Source: Streptomyces oryzae
Lineage (GTDB): Bacteria > Actinomycetota > Actinomycetes > Streptomycetales > Streptomycetaceae
Assembly (NCBI RefSeq): GCF_017676365.1
Contig: NZ_JADKMA010000001.1
Span: 1 to 64,000 of the forward strand
Direction of reading: 5' to 3'
Length of the DNA: 64,000 nucleotides
The notes under the pieces are model-generated. The model saw nothing but the letters and a program-made list of their open reading frames with translations, made no database searches and was not told the DNA's origin. This document shows positions 11,345 to 17,752 of this stretch, one piece after another (the first letter of the stretch is position 1; every line of letters starts with the position of its first letter). The position numbers were made by a program, and so were the translations under genes.

Positions 11345-12313
11345 ATGCTGAACGTGCGCCGGCTGCTGCTGCTCACCGAGGCCGCCGAGCGCGGCTCGCT
11401 CACCGCGGCCGCCGAAGCGATGGGCATGACCACTTCCGCCGCGTCCCAGCAGATGTCCCTGCTGGAGCGGGAGGCCGGACAGCCCCTGATCGAACGACTG
11501 CCGCGGGGCATCCGCACCACCCCCGCGGGTGCAGCGCTGGCAGAGCGCGGCCGGGCCGTCCGCCGCGAACTGCGCGCCGCCGAGGCCGATCTGGAGTCCT
11601 TCGCCGACCTCGACCAGGGCACGCTGCGGCTCGGTTCCTTCCCCACGGCCAGCGCCTCGCTGCTGCCGCTGGCACTCACCCGGTTCAGCCACCGCCATCC
11701 CGGCGTACGGACCGTCGTACACGCCGGAGTCCTCGATCAGCTGCGGGAGATGCTGCACACGGGGGAGGTCGAGCAAGCGCTGCTGTGGGACTACGAGTGG
11801 AACCGCGTCGACGACGCGGCGCTCACCCTCACCCACCTCCTCGACGACCCCACCGTGCTGGTCGTCGCCGCCGACTCCCCGTTGCGCGCCCTGCCCTCAC
11901 TGCGCCTCGGCGACCTCGCCGAACAGGAGTGGATCATCCGCGCCGACAACCACCCCGTCGCCGACGTGCTGCGCCGCAGCTGCCGCCGGGCCGGATTCGA
12001 ACCGCGCATCGCCTACGCGTCGCACGACTACCAGGAGGCCCAGGCCATGGTGGCCGCGGGCCTCGGTATCGCGCTCGCGCCCCGGCTCGCGCTCACCAGC
12101 CGCCGCAGCGACGTCCGCCTGCTGCCCTTCGGGTCCGACGTGCCCGCCCCCACCCGGCGCATCCTCCTCGCCCGCGCGGCGTCCCGCGCCGCCACCCCGC
12201 CGGCGCAGGCCATGGCCCGTGTCCTGCGCGACGTGGCACAGAAGTTCACCAGCGCGGGGCTGGACCGCACGCAGCTCGGCGCGGTGCCCAGGGTCCCGCC
12301 GCGGCGCACCTGA
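11345..12313 (+). CDS. LysR-family transcriptional regulator
   Basis: A 322-residue LTTR. The N-terminal winged HTH is visible as RRLLLLTEAAERGSLTAAAE followed by TTSAASQQMSLLEREAGQPL; the periplasmic-binding-like co-inducer domain runs from about residue 90 (GTLRLGSFPTASASLLPLAL) to 290. It diverges from the PrpF/permease operon across a perfect palindrome, which is the classic arrangement for an LTTR controlling its neighbour. The likely co-inducer is the carboxylate handled by that operon (inference). The C-terminal 25 residues are low-complexity. Confidence 0.92.
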   Translation: MLNVRRLLLLTEAAERGSLTAAAEAMGMTTSAASQQMSLLEREAGQPLIERLPRGIRTTPAGAALAERGRAVRRELRAAEADLESFADLDQGTLRLGSFPTASASLLPLALTRFSHRHPGVRTVVHAGVLDQLREMLHTGEVEQALLWDYEWNRVDDAALTLTHLLDDPTVLVVAADSPLRALPSLRLGDLAEQEWIIRADNHPVADVLRRSCRRAGFEPRIAYASHDYQEAQAMVAAGLGIALAPRLALTSRRSDVRLLPFGSDVPAPTRRILLARAASRAATPPAQAMARVLRDVAQKFTSAGLDRTQLGAVPRVPPRRT

Positions 12314-12349
12314 CCTGGGCCCCGCGCCGGCGGGCCCGGACACCGGACA

Positions 12350-12376
12350 CCGGGCGCCCGGACGCCGGGCGCCTGG
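12350..12376. terminator. Bidirectional hairpin between LysR and MarR genes
   Basis: CCGGGCGCCCGG and CCGGGCGCCTGG form a 12-bp stem (one G-U pair) with a 3-nt loop. It lies in the 65-bp gap between two convergent genes, two bases from the MarR stop codon. Confidence 0.7.
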
Positions 12377-12378
12377 GG

Positions 12379-12840
12379 TCAGGCCGTCGTGTGATCGGCG
12401 AGTGCCGTCTCCAGGTTCGCGGCCATCGCGGACAGGACCCGGATCGTCTCCGCATACTGCTCCGTGGTCAGCCCTCGCAGGACGGTCCCACGTATGTCGC
12501 GCACGTGAGCCGCGACGGCAGCGTGCTGGGCCTGCCCTTCTGCCGTCAGCGCGAGGCGGTCCGCCTCCGCGTTGTACCGCACCCAGCCCCGGGTGGTCAG
12601 ACCCGTGGGTCCCTCGAGCACGGTGGCGAGGTACGCGGGCTCGCCTGTCGTGTTCTGCCAGAACGGGGCCAATGCCTCCTCGGCTTCGGTGCCGCTCTTG
12701 GGCCCGCTGCTCAGCAGGTTCAGCACCTGCCATTGGCGACGGTTCACGGCGAAGTCCGCGAGAACCGCGTCGAACTGCGCCTCGAGCAGGTTGTGTAGGT
12801 GTTTGAGCCAGTAGCCGATCGGCTTTTCGGGCGCGTTCAC
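12379..12840 (-). CDS. MarR-family regulator
   Basis: A 153-residue winged-helix regulator. Helices begin MNAPEKPIGYWLKHLHNLLEAQFDAVL. The recognition region around RQWQVLNLLSSGPKSGTEAEEAL is followed by a long segment with the wing at RGWVRYNAEADRLALTAEGQ. The GTG start at 12840 has GGGGAA upstream. It diverges from a second MarR-type gene with a 20-bp near-palindrome between them, so mutual or autoregulation is likely. Effector unknown. Confidence 0.85.
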   Translation of the reverse strand: MNAPEKPIGYWLKHLHNLLEAQFDAVLADFAVNRRQWQVLNLLSSGPKSGTEAEEALAPFWQNTTGEPAYLATVLEGPTGLTTRGWVRYNAEADRLALTAEGQAQHAAVAAHVRDIRGTVLRGLTTEQYAETIRVLSAMAANLETALADHTTA

Positions 12841-12893
12841 ATCGTTCCCCGTTCTGCTGCAGATCCCTCGAAGGAGGGCGATGCATGGTGGTG

Positions 12894-12913
12894 TGTATGT
12901 AGAATTACATGCA
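12894..12913. promoter_or_regulatory. MarR-type operator between divergent MarR genes
   Basis: TGTATGTA-GAAT-TACATGCA is a 20-bp inverted repeat with 7 of 8 arm positions paired. It stands out as AT-rich in a GC-rich setting. It is 53 bp from the leftward start and 29 bp from the rightward start, the place expected for a shared operator. Confidence 0.65.
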
Positions 12914-12942
12914 CTTGCTGGAAACTATGGAACGGGACCGGG

Positions 12943-13449
12943 ATGGAAAGCAACCCCCCACGCCAGAGCGTCCAGAGCGGTGAAGTGGCCGCGATCGAAC
13001 GGGCAGTGGTGGCGCTCCGCCGTCAGCAGCGGAGCCATGCCCTTGCCCGGCTCTCGGCCCGTCGCGGCATGCGCCAAGGCCGGTACGGAGCACTGCCCGA
13101 CGCGGTGTTCCAGCTGCTCGACGCCGTGGACGCCGCCGCTGAGCGCGGTCACGCCCCCACGGTCACCGAGGCGGCGACGGCGCTGGCTGTGGACCAGCCG
13201 CGTGCCAGCCGCCTGGCGGCGCAGGCCCTGGACGCCGGACTGCTGCACCGCGAAGCGGATCAGTCCGACGGCCGCCGCTCACTTCTGAGGCTCACCCCGG
13301 ACGGACGCGCCGCCCTCGACCGGATCCGCACCCTCCGCCGACAAGTGATCGCCGAAGCCCTCACCCACTGGCCCCCCGAGGACCGCGCCGCCCTTGCCCG
13401 GCTGCTCGCCCGCTTCGTCTCCGACGTCACGGCAATCACCGACCGGTGA
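12943..13449 (+). CDS. MarR-family regulator
   Basis: A 168-residue MarR-like protein: an N-terminal dimerisation helix (VAAIERAVVALRRQQRSHALARL), a recognition helix around TVTEAATALAVDQPRASRLAAQAL (residues 83-106), then the wing LLHREADQSDGRRSLLRLTPDGRAAL and a C-terminal helix pair. ATG 12943 is taken because the homologous region begins just after it; the longer frame upstream looks non-coding. It forms a divergent pair with the neighbouring MarR gene over a shared near-palindrome. Target genes are not evident. Confidence 0.85.
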   Translation: MESNPPRQSVQSGEVAAIERAVVALRRQQRSHALARLSARRGMRQGRYGALPDAVFQLLDAVDAAAERGHAPTVTEAATALAVDQPRASRLAAQALDAGLLHREADQSDGRRSLLRLTPDGRAALDRIRTLRRQVIAEALTHWPPEDRAALARLLARFVSDVTAITDR

Positions 13450-13538
13450 ACCCCGCGCTGCACGCAGAACGCACCCACAGCCCGCAACGGACGGTCAGAG
13501 GCGCTCCCCTCACCGGGGCAAGATCTCCAGGCCGAGCA

Positions 13539-14006
13539 CTAGCTCTCCCCGCCATCACAGGCGCGTATCAGCGAGGCCAGGATGCCTGTCGGGTCATGCA
13601 GTGGGCGGGCACCGTCTCGAACGACCCGGCGCGTTCCCGGATCCACCGGCTGGGTGCTTGCCCATGCGGGCGCCCCGATGTTGATCTCCACGTCCAGCCC
13701 GGACCCGGTGCGGAACCGCCATTCCGAAACGGCCCCCCACGCCCTCCTCCTGACCGGTTCGCCCAGCTCGACCTCGTCGATCCAGGAGCTGTCGGAGTAG
13801 CGGCCTGGATCAGTCGTCACGATGACGAGGTCGACGTCCGATTCCGGGCGCGGAGCCCTCCGGGCCCATGACCCGACGAGCAGCAGCCCGATGACATCGG
13901 GGTGGTCCGAAGCCCAGCCCGCGATGTGCTCGAGGAGTCCTTCGACCTCGGCCTCCCGCTCGGGCGAGACTCCGGTCGGTTCGGTATCGCCGTATTCGAC
14001 CATCAC
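13539..14006 (-). CDS. Nucleotidyltransferase-domain protein (Pol-beta superfamily)
   Basis: A 155-residue protein with the minimal nucleotidyltransferase signature GSWARRAPRPESDVDLVIV (residues 45-63): Gly-Ser followed by the metal-binding DxD. A third acidic residue is plausible in LDVEINIG near 104. Such small proteins transfer NMP groups to drugs, proteins or tRNA, but the acceptor is not identifiable here. Its ATG overlaps the stop of the upstream methyltransferase (ATGA, 4 bp), so the two are translationally coupled. Confidence 0.82.
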   Translation of the reverse strand: MMVEYGDTEPTGVSPEREAEVEGLLEHIAGWASDHPDVIGLLLVGSWARRAPRPESDVDLVIVTTDPGRYSDSSWIDEVELGEPVRRRAWGAVSEWRFRTGSGLDVEINIGAPAWASTQPVDPGTRRVVRDGARPLHDPTGILASLIRACDGGES

Positions 14007-14608
14007 GACTCCCGCGGTTTGCGCCAGATGATGCTGTAGCGCAGCAGGAGGTGGCGGCGGTAGTGGGAGCCGGGGAGGGTTTCGGCGGCCAGGGACTGCA
14101 TCTCGGTGTATGTCACGGGTGGCGGCCAGACGATGGGGGACGGGTGCTGCCAGTGGCCTTTCACGGTGCGGAGGGCGGTGCCGGCGGTCACACCCGCGAG
14201 GACGCGTAGCAGGTCGTTGGGCATGGTGCTGCGGGCGATCCCGACGAGGGCGAGTACGCCGCCGGGCCGCAGCAGCTCACGCATGCGGGCCAGCCCGGTG
14301 GCGGCGTCCATGTGGTGCAGGGTGGCCACCGATGTGACGACGTCGAAAGAGGCCGGCTCGAACGGGTGGGTGAGTAAGTCACCGAGGATGTAGTCGACAT
14401 CGTCCGAGTACGCGCGTGCTTGCTCGATGCTGGGCGCGTCGCGGTCGAGGCCGGTGACGTGCGGCACGGTCCGCCGGAGTGCGCGGGCGAGCATGCCCTC
14501 GCCGCAGCCGACATCGAGGGCCCGCTGGGCGCCGTCGGGGACCGCGCGGAGGATGCGGGGGTGGTAGTGGATGTTGTGGTTCCACCGCCTGCCGTTCTGC
14601 ACTGCCAT
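14003..14608 (-). CDS. Class I SAM-dependent methyltransferase
   Basis: A 201-residue enzyme with the SAM-binding Rossmann core: motif I LDVGCGEGMLARAL near residue 30, the acidic end of strand 2 at VTGLDRDAPSI, motif DVVTSVATLHHM near 88 and post-motif LLRPGGVLALVGI. It is UbiE/COQ5-like in style but lacks clues to its acceptor. ATG 14608 is used because the family start lies there; the longer upstream frame is unsupported. It is first of a two-gene operon with a nucleotidyltransferase, a pairing that might act jointly on one small molecule (inference). Confidence 0.87.
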   Translation of the reverse strand: MAVQNGRRWNHNIHYHPRILRAVPDGAQRALDVGCGEGMLARALRRTVPHVTGLDRDAPSIEQARAYSDDVDYILGDLLTHPFEPASFDVVTSVATLHHMDAATGLARMRELLRPGGVLALVGIARSTMPNDLLRVLAGVTAGTALRTVKGHWQHPSPIVWPPPVTYTEMQSLAAETLPGSHYRRHLLLRYSIIWRKPRES

Positions 14609-14911
14609 GCGAGCATCCTGCCGGACGCGGCTCGATCGTGCGGGCACCACCGGCCAACCGCCCTCCCGCCGCCGGGCCGGCCGAGCGTCCTCAACTCCGG
14701 TCAGCACTGGCTGGGTTGGCGGCATGAAGCTCCCCCAGTCCGGCGGCCGGCAGGACAAGCCCCGCGACCAGGCGGGCGCGTGGGCCGAGCCGCCGCAGCA
14801 GTAGGAATATCACCGTTGCCTACGGCCGGCCGACCTGGAGCCGACATCCTGCTATGCCCCGGGAGTGGTGGGTCCAGCCCCACCCGTACCCGTCCGGCAC
14901 GGCGCGCGGAT
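14609..14911. other. Intergenic stretch without a recognised gene
   Basis: About 300 bp between the two methyltransferase genes. It should contain the promoter of the leftward methyltransferase. A 26-codon plus-strand ORF starting ATGAAGCTC at 14725 was seen but has no ribosome-binding site or family resemblance. Confidence 0.5.
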
Positions 14912-14950
14912 CCCCACACCCCGGGCAGCTGAGCTGCCCGGGGTGTGGGG
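14912..14950 (-). terminator. Long perfect hairpin terminator after the methyltransferase operon
   Basis: CCCCACACCCCGGGCAG and CTGCCCGGGGTGTGGGG form a perfect 17-bp stem with a 5-nt loop. It touches the stop codon of the gene ending at 14951. It is the strongest terminator in the window. Confidence 0.85.
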
Positions 14951-15808
14951 TCAGACGGTGGCAAGTAGCACGTCTTCTCCGCTCGTCGGGCGGAGGCCGT
15001 CGGCGCGGTCGGCGAAGTAGCGCTCGCCGAGCGAGGCTCCCGGCACGTGCCGGACTTCCCGGAATCCGGCTTCGCGGGCCAGTGCCAGCATCTCGGACGG
15101 GGTGTAGAAGCTGCGGAACGGCGTGCCGGACGCTCGTGCGCCTGCCGTGCTCGCGGCCAGGCCGGGGCGGTCGGCGGGGTCGAGGAGTTCGGCCGGCAGC
15201 AGGAAGGTCATGGCGAGCGTCGAGCCGGGGGCGAGTCCGGCGATCTGGCGCAGGGTGGCGGTCGTGGCGTCCGTGGTGAGGTACATGGTGACGCCCGTGG
15301 AGACGATGACCGCGGGCCGGTCCGTCTCGAATCCGGCGGCGGCCAGCTGCTCGGTCCAGGAGGTGTCGGCTTCGAAGTCGACGGGGACCAGATGCAGCCG
15401 GTCGGGAATTCCGTAGCCGAGTTCGGTCAGGCGACGGCGCTTCCAGGACTGGGGGCCGGGCTGGTCGACCTCGAAGACGTGCAGGCGGGCCGCGGTCTCC
15501 GGGCTGCGCTGGGCGAAGGTGTCCAGACCGGCTCCCAGGATGACGTACTGGGTGACGCCGCGGCCGGCCTGCTCGGCGACCAGGTCCTCGATGAAACGGG
15601 AGCGGGCCACCACGGCTCCCCGGAAGCCGCTGGTGGTGTGCGGGTCCATGTCGGGGCGGTGGCGCCAGTCCTCGCCGGGGGCCGCCAGTTGCAGGCCGAT
15701 CTCGTCCTCGAGCACGTACGGGGGCTGGTCGACCTGGACGTGCATCGCCCGCCAGAGTGCGGTTCGTACTGCGGTGCTGTCGGGCGCCCCGGTCTGTGTC
15801 TCGGTCAT
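14951..15808 (-). CDS. SAM-dependent methyltransferase, TIGR00027/LCM-like family
   Basis: A 285-residue methyltransferase of the leucine-carboxyl-methyltransferase-like group that is expanded in actinobacteria. Diagnostic stretches are SRFIEDLVAEQAGRGVTQYVILGAGLDTFAQR (SAM motif I near residue 93), VFEVDQPGPQSWKRRRL, and STGVTMYLT near 170. The acceptor for this family is mostly unknown. It is the last gene of a cluster with a ribbon-helix-helix protein and a VOC protein, 23 bp after the VOC stop, and ends in a strong hairpin. Confidence 0.9.
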   Translation of the reverse strand: MTETQTGAPDSTAVRTALWRAMHVQVDQPPYVLEDEIGLQLAAPGEDWRHRPDMDPHTTSGFRGAVVARSRFIEDLVAEQAGRGVTQYVILGAGLDTFAQRSPETAARLHVFEVDQPGPQSWKRRRLTELGYGIPDRLHLVPVDFEADTSWTEQLAAAGFETDRPAVIVSTGVTMYLTTDATTATLRQIAGLAPGSTLAMTFLLPAELLDPADRPGLAASTAGARASGTPFRSFYTPSEMLALAREAGFREVRHVPGASLGERYFADRADGLRPTSGEDVLLATV

Positions 15809-15831
15809 GGTGGCGCTCCCTTCGCTCCTGG

Positions 15832-16176
15832 TCAGTTCTTGGCCGGGGCCTGCAGGGTCCAGAGGCGTCCGTCGGGGTCGCGGACGGTCATCTCCCTGGT
15901 CCCGTAGTGGGTGTCCTCGAACGGCGTGACCACTTCGACGGCGGGGTCGGGCTGGAACGCGTCCGCGTCCGGCACCTTCAGCACGATCCGCGACTGCGGC
16001 TTCCGGTCCTCCGGGATCTCGGCGATGAAGATGTAGGGGCCGTCGCCGTTGCGCAGCTGACCGGAGTTGTGGTCGGTCGAGAACTCCAGCTCGTAGCCCA
16101 GCGTCTGGAAGAACTTCGCCGCCCTGCCCCAGTTGTGCGTCTCCAGGAACACGGCCTCGATTCCTTCGGTTGCCAT
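15832..16176 (-). CDS. VOC family protein
   Basis: A 114-residue single-domain VOC protein. It starts GIEAVFLETHNWGRAAKFFQTLGYEL; the second half ends in TVRDPDGRLWTLQAP, where the usual second metal/substrate-side residues occur. Its ATG is one base after the TGA of the 59-residue ribbon-helix-helix gene, implying translational coupling, and the methyltransferase follows 23 bp later. Function unknown; a small-molecule binding or detoxifying role is likely. Confidence 0.87.
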   Translation of the reverse strand: MATEGIEAVFLETHNWGRAAKFFQTLGYELEFSTDHNSGQLRNGDGPYIFIAEIPEDRKPQSRIVLKVPDADAFQPDPAVEVVTPFEDTHYGTREMTVRDPDGRLWTLQAPAKN

Positions 16177-16177
16177 G

Positions 16178-16357
16178 TCAGCTCTCCTTGCGGCTCGACT
16201 GCTGCTGTTGTCCGTCTCCGTGGTCGAGGTAGGCGCGCAACGCCTCAGCGGTCAGCGCCGACAACGACATGCCCGACTCGATGGCGCGGTACTTGATCTG
16301 CTTGATCAGCCCAACCGGCAGATACACGTTGAACTGTTTGACTTCCTCATCGCCCAC
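16178..16357 (-). CDS. Small ribbon-helix-helix (CopG/Arc-type) DNA-binding protein
   Basis: Read directly from the minus strand: GTG at 16357 to TGA at 16178-16180, 59 residues. The N-terminal strand KQFNVYLP is followed by a helix ([12 protein letters not shown]), a turn (SGMS) and a second helix ([16 protein letters not shown]), the classic RHH order, then a short Gln/Ser tail. Below 60 codons, it is easily missed by automatic callers. The stop is one base before the VOC start. A palindrome and direct repeats lie just upstream, fitting autoregulation. No Shine-Dalgarno is obvious. It could be an orphan antitoxin-like regulator; no toxin is adjacent. Confidence 0.8.
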   Translation of the reverse strand: MGDEEVKQFNVYLPVGLIKQIKYRAIESGMSLSALTAEALRAYLDHGDGQQQQSSRKES

Positions 16358-16363
16358 GGAGTC

Positions 16364-16386
16364 GATGCTAGCATCCTAGCAAGCTA
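16364..16386. promoter_or_regulatory. Putative RHH operator
   Basis: GATGCTAGCATC (16364-16375) is a perfect 12-bp palindrome, followed by CTAGCAAGCTA. Together they give TAGC half-sites at 8-bp spacing (TAGCATCC, TAGCAAGC), as expected for cooperative ribbon-helix-helix dimers. A minus-strand TAGGAT -10-like hexamer (16378-16373) is embedded. It ends in the stop codon of the HAD gene. Confidence 0.6.
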
Positions 16387-17100
16387 ATGAGACAGGGCCG
16401 CCTCACGCGGCTTCGCCGTCAGCGCGGTGGCCAGCTCCTCCAGTCCGTTGAACCGCCCGTCGAAGACATCGGAGTGGGCCGGCGGGTCACCCACCGGTCG
16501 CTGGACGTAGGCGGTACGCATGCCCTGTGCCTGGGCCCCGCGCAGGTCCCAGGCGTGGGCGGCCACCATGAGGACGCGTTCGGGCGGGCATCCGGCGGTG
16601 TCGATGGCGAACTGGTAGACCCCCGGCGCCGGTTTGTAGGCCTGGACGGCTTCGGCGGACAGCGCTTGATGCCAGCGCAGCCCCGCATGCGCGTTGAGCT
16701 GCAGCAGAGCGGTGCGGCTCGCGTTCGAGAGGCCGAGCACGGGGAACTGCTGCGCGAGCCCATCGAGACCGGCGACGGAGTCGTCCCAAGGGGGCAGGCG
16801 CCGGCCCGCGGTGGCCAGCCGGGCCACGGCCTCCGGGTCGGTGAGTCCGGCATGGCCGGCCACCCGTCGAGCGGCCTCACCGTCGATGATCTCGGTGCTG
16901 ACGTAGGCGCGGTGCCCTTCCGCGATGCGCTGCTGCTCGCGCTCGACGTACTGCTGCCACAAGGCGAGCAGCTCCTCGGCAGACCCCTCGTCCAGCGCGG
17001 GTATCGCCTCGCGAAGTGCCGCTCGAAGCCCGCCGGGTTCGTCGACCAGCGTTCCGAGGATGTCGAAGACGACGACGTCGATATCGCGGCTGTCGACCAT
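16384..17100 (-). CDS. HAD-superfamily hydrolase, type II haloacid dehalogenase-like
   Basis: A 238-residue HAD hydrolase. The nucleophile motif is VVFDILGTLVDE at residues 10-21; dehalogenases usually have DVFGT, so Ile-Leu is a mild variation. Motif II is LSNASRTALLQL near 123, the motif III Lys is in AYKPAPGVYQFA near 154, and motif IV is in MVAAHAWDLRGAQAQGM near 178. Type II enzymes hydrolyse 2-haloacids or act as phosphatases, and specificity is not clear here. It lies 26 bp upstream of the RHH gene on the same strand, so read-through into that cluster is possible. Confidence 0.88.
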   Translation of the reverse strand: MVDSRDIDVVVFDILGTLVDEPGGLRAALREAIPALDEGSAEELLALWQQYVEREQQRIAEGHRAYVSTEIIDGEAARRVAGHAGLTDPEAVARLATAGRRLPPWDDSVAGLDGLAQQFPVLGLSNASRTALLQLNAHAGLRWHQALSAEAVQAYKPAPGVYQFAIDTAGCPPERVLMVAAHAWDLRGAQAQGMRTAYVQRPVGDPPAHSDVFDGRFNGLEELATALTAKPREAALSH

Positions 17101-17133
17101 GGCGTTCCCCCCGTTCCTTGGGTTCCGGCGTGC

Positions 17134-17154
17134 GTCACCGGTTCAACAGGTGAC
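17134..17154. promoter_or_regulatory. Operator copy 1: GTCACC-N9-GGTGAC
   Basis: A 21-bp inverted repeat with perfect 6-bp arms. It is the first of two copies between the divergent HAD and CGNR genes. Confidence 0.68.
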
Positions 17155-17172
17155 GATGTTGCCGTTGGCGCC

Positions 17173-17193
17173 GTCACCGGTCAAGATGGTGAC
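17173..17193. promoter_or_regulatory. Operator copy 2: GTCACC-N9-GGTGAC
   Basis: Same arms and same 9-bp spacer length as copy 1, offset by 39 bp. It ends at the base before the GTG start of the CGNR regulator, so binding here would block initiation directly. Confidence 0.68.
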
Positions 17194-17739
17194 GTGATTT
17201 TCGCGTTCGTGAGCGGCAACCCGGCCCTCGATCTGGCCGGCACCGTGACATCCCGTCGAGGCGACCCCGTCGATTCCCTGGCCTCGCCGGCGGATCTGGA
17301 GCGGTGGGTGGCCGAATGTGACGAGCTCCCCGACCGCGTGACCGCCGACTCGGCGACCTTCCGGGCCGCGCTGTCACTGCGAGAAGCGCTCTACCGGCTT
17401 GCTCTCGACCGCGTCCTCGGCCGTCCCTTCGCCCCGTCCTGTCTCAAGGTCGTCAACGAGGCAGCCGCGGGGCCGGTCCCCGCGGTCGCGCTCAGCGACG
17501 CAGGGCTGCACATGTCGGGAGACCTGCGCGCAGTGCTCTCGTACATAGCCAGAAGCGGTATCGCCGTACTGGCCGACCCGCACGCCTGTCTCAAGGAGTG
17601 CGGTGGCGCCGGCTGCACCCGTATCTATCTCGACCGCTCGCGCGGTGCCCGGCGCACCTGGTGCGGTATGGAAGAGTGCGGCAACCGCGTCAAGGCCGCC
17701 GCCTACCGGGCGCGCAAACAAGCGTCGTCCCGGAACTAG
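17194..17739 (+). CDS. CGNR zinc-finger / ABATE-domain regulator
   Basis: A 181-residue protein. The N-terminal ABATE domain (stress-induced transcription regulator) begins FVSGNPALDLAGTV and continues through an all-helical region. The C-terminal CGNR zinc finger is visible as CGGAGCTRIYLDRSRGARRTWCGMEECGNRVKAAAYRAR (residues 139-177; quoted only to locate its Cys pairs). GTG 17194 fits the family start. The gene is 13 bp ahead of an MFS exporter and directly behind two identical-architecture operators, so it probably regulates itself and the transporter. Inducer unknown. Confidence 0.87.
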   Translation: MIFAFVSGNPALDLAGTVTSRRGDPVDSLASPADLERWVAECDELPDRVTADSATFRAALSLREALYRLALDRVLGRPFAPSCLKVVNEAAAGPVPAVALSDAGLHMSGDLRAVLSYIARSGIAVLADPHACLKECGGAGCTRIYLDRSRGARRTWCGMEECGNRVKAAAYRARKQASSRN

Positions 17740-17752
17740 GGCCCGGCACCGT

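Noticed and set aside
14725-14805. 26-codon plus-strand ORF beginning ATGAAGCTC, considered as a precursor peptide
   Set aside because: There is no ribosome-binding site, no modification enzymes nearby and no recognisable leader/core pattern.
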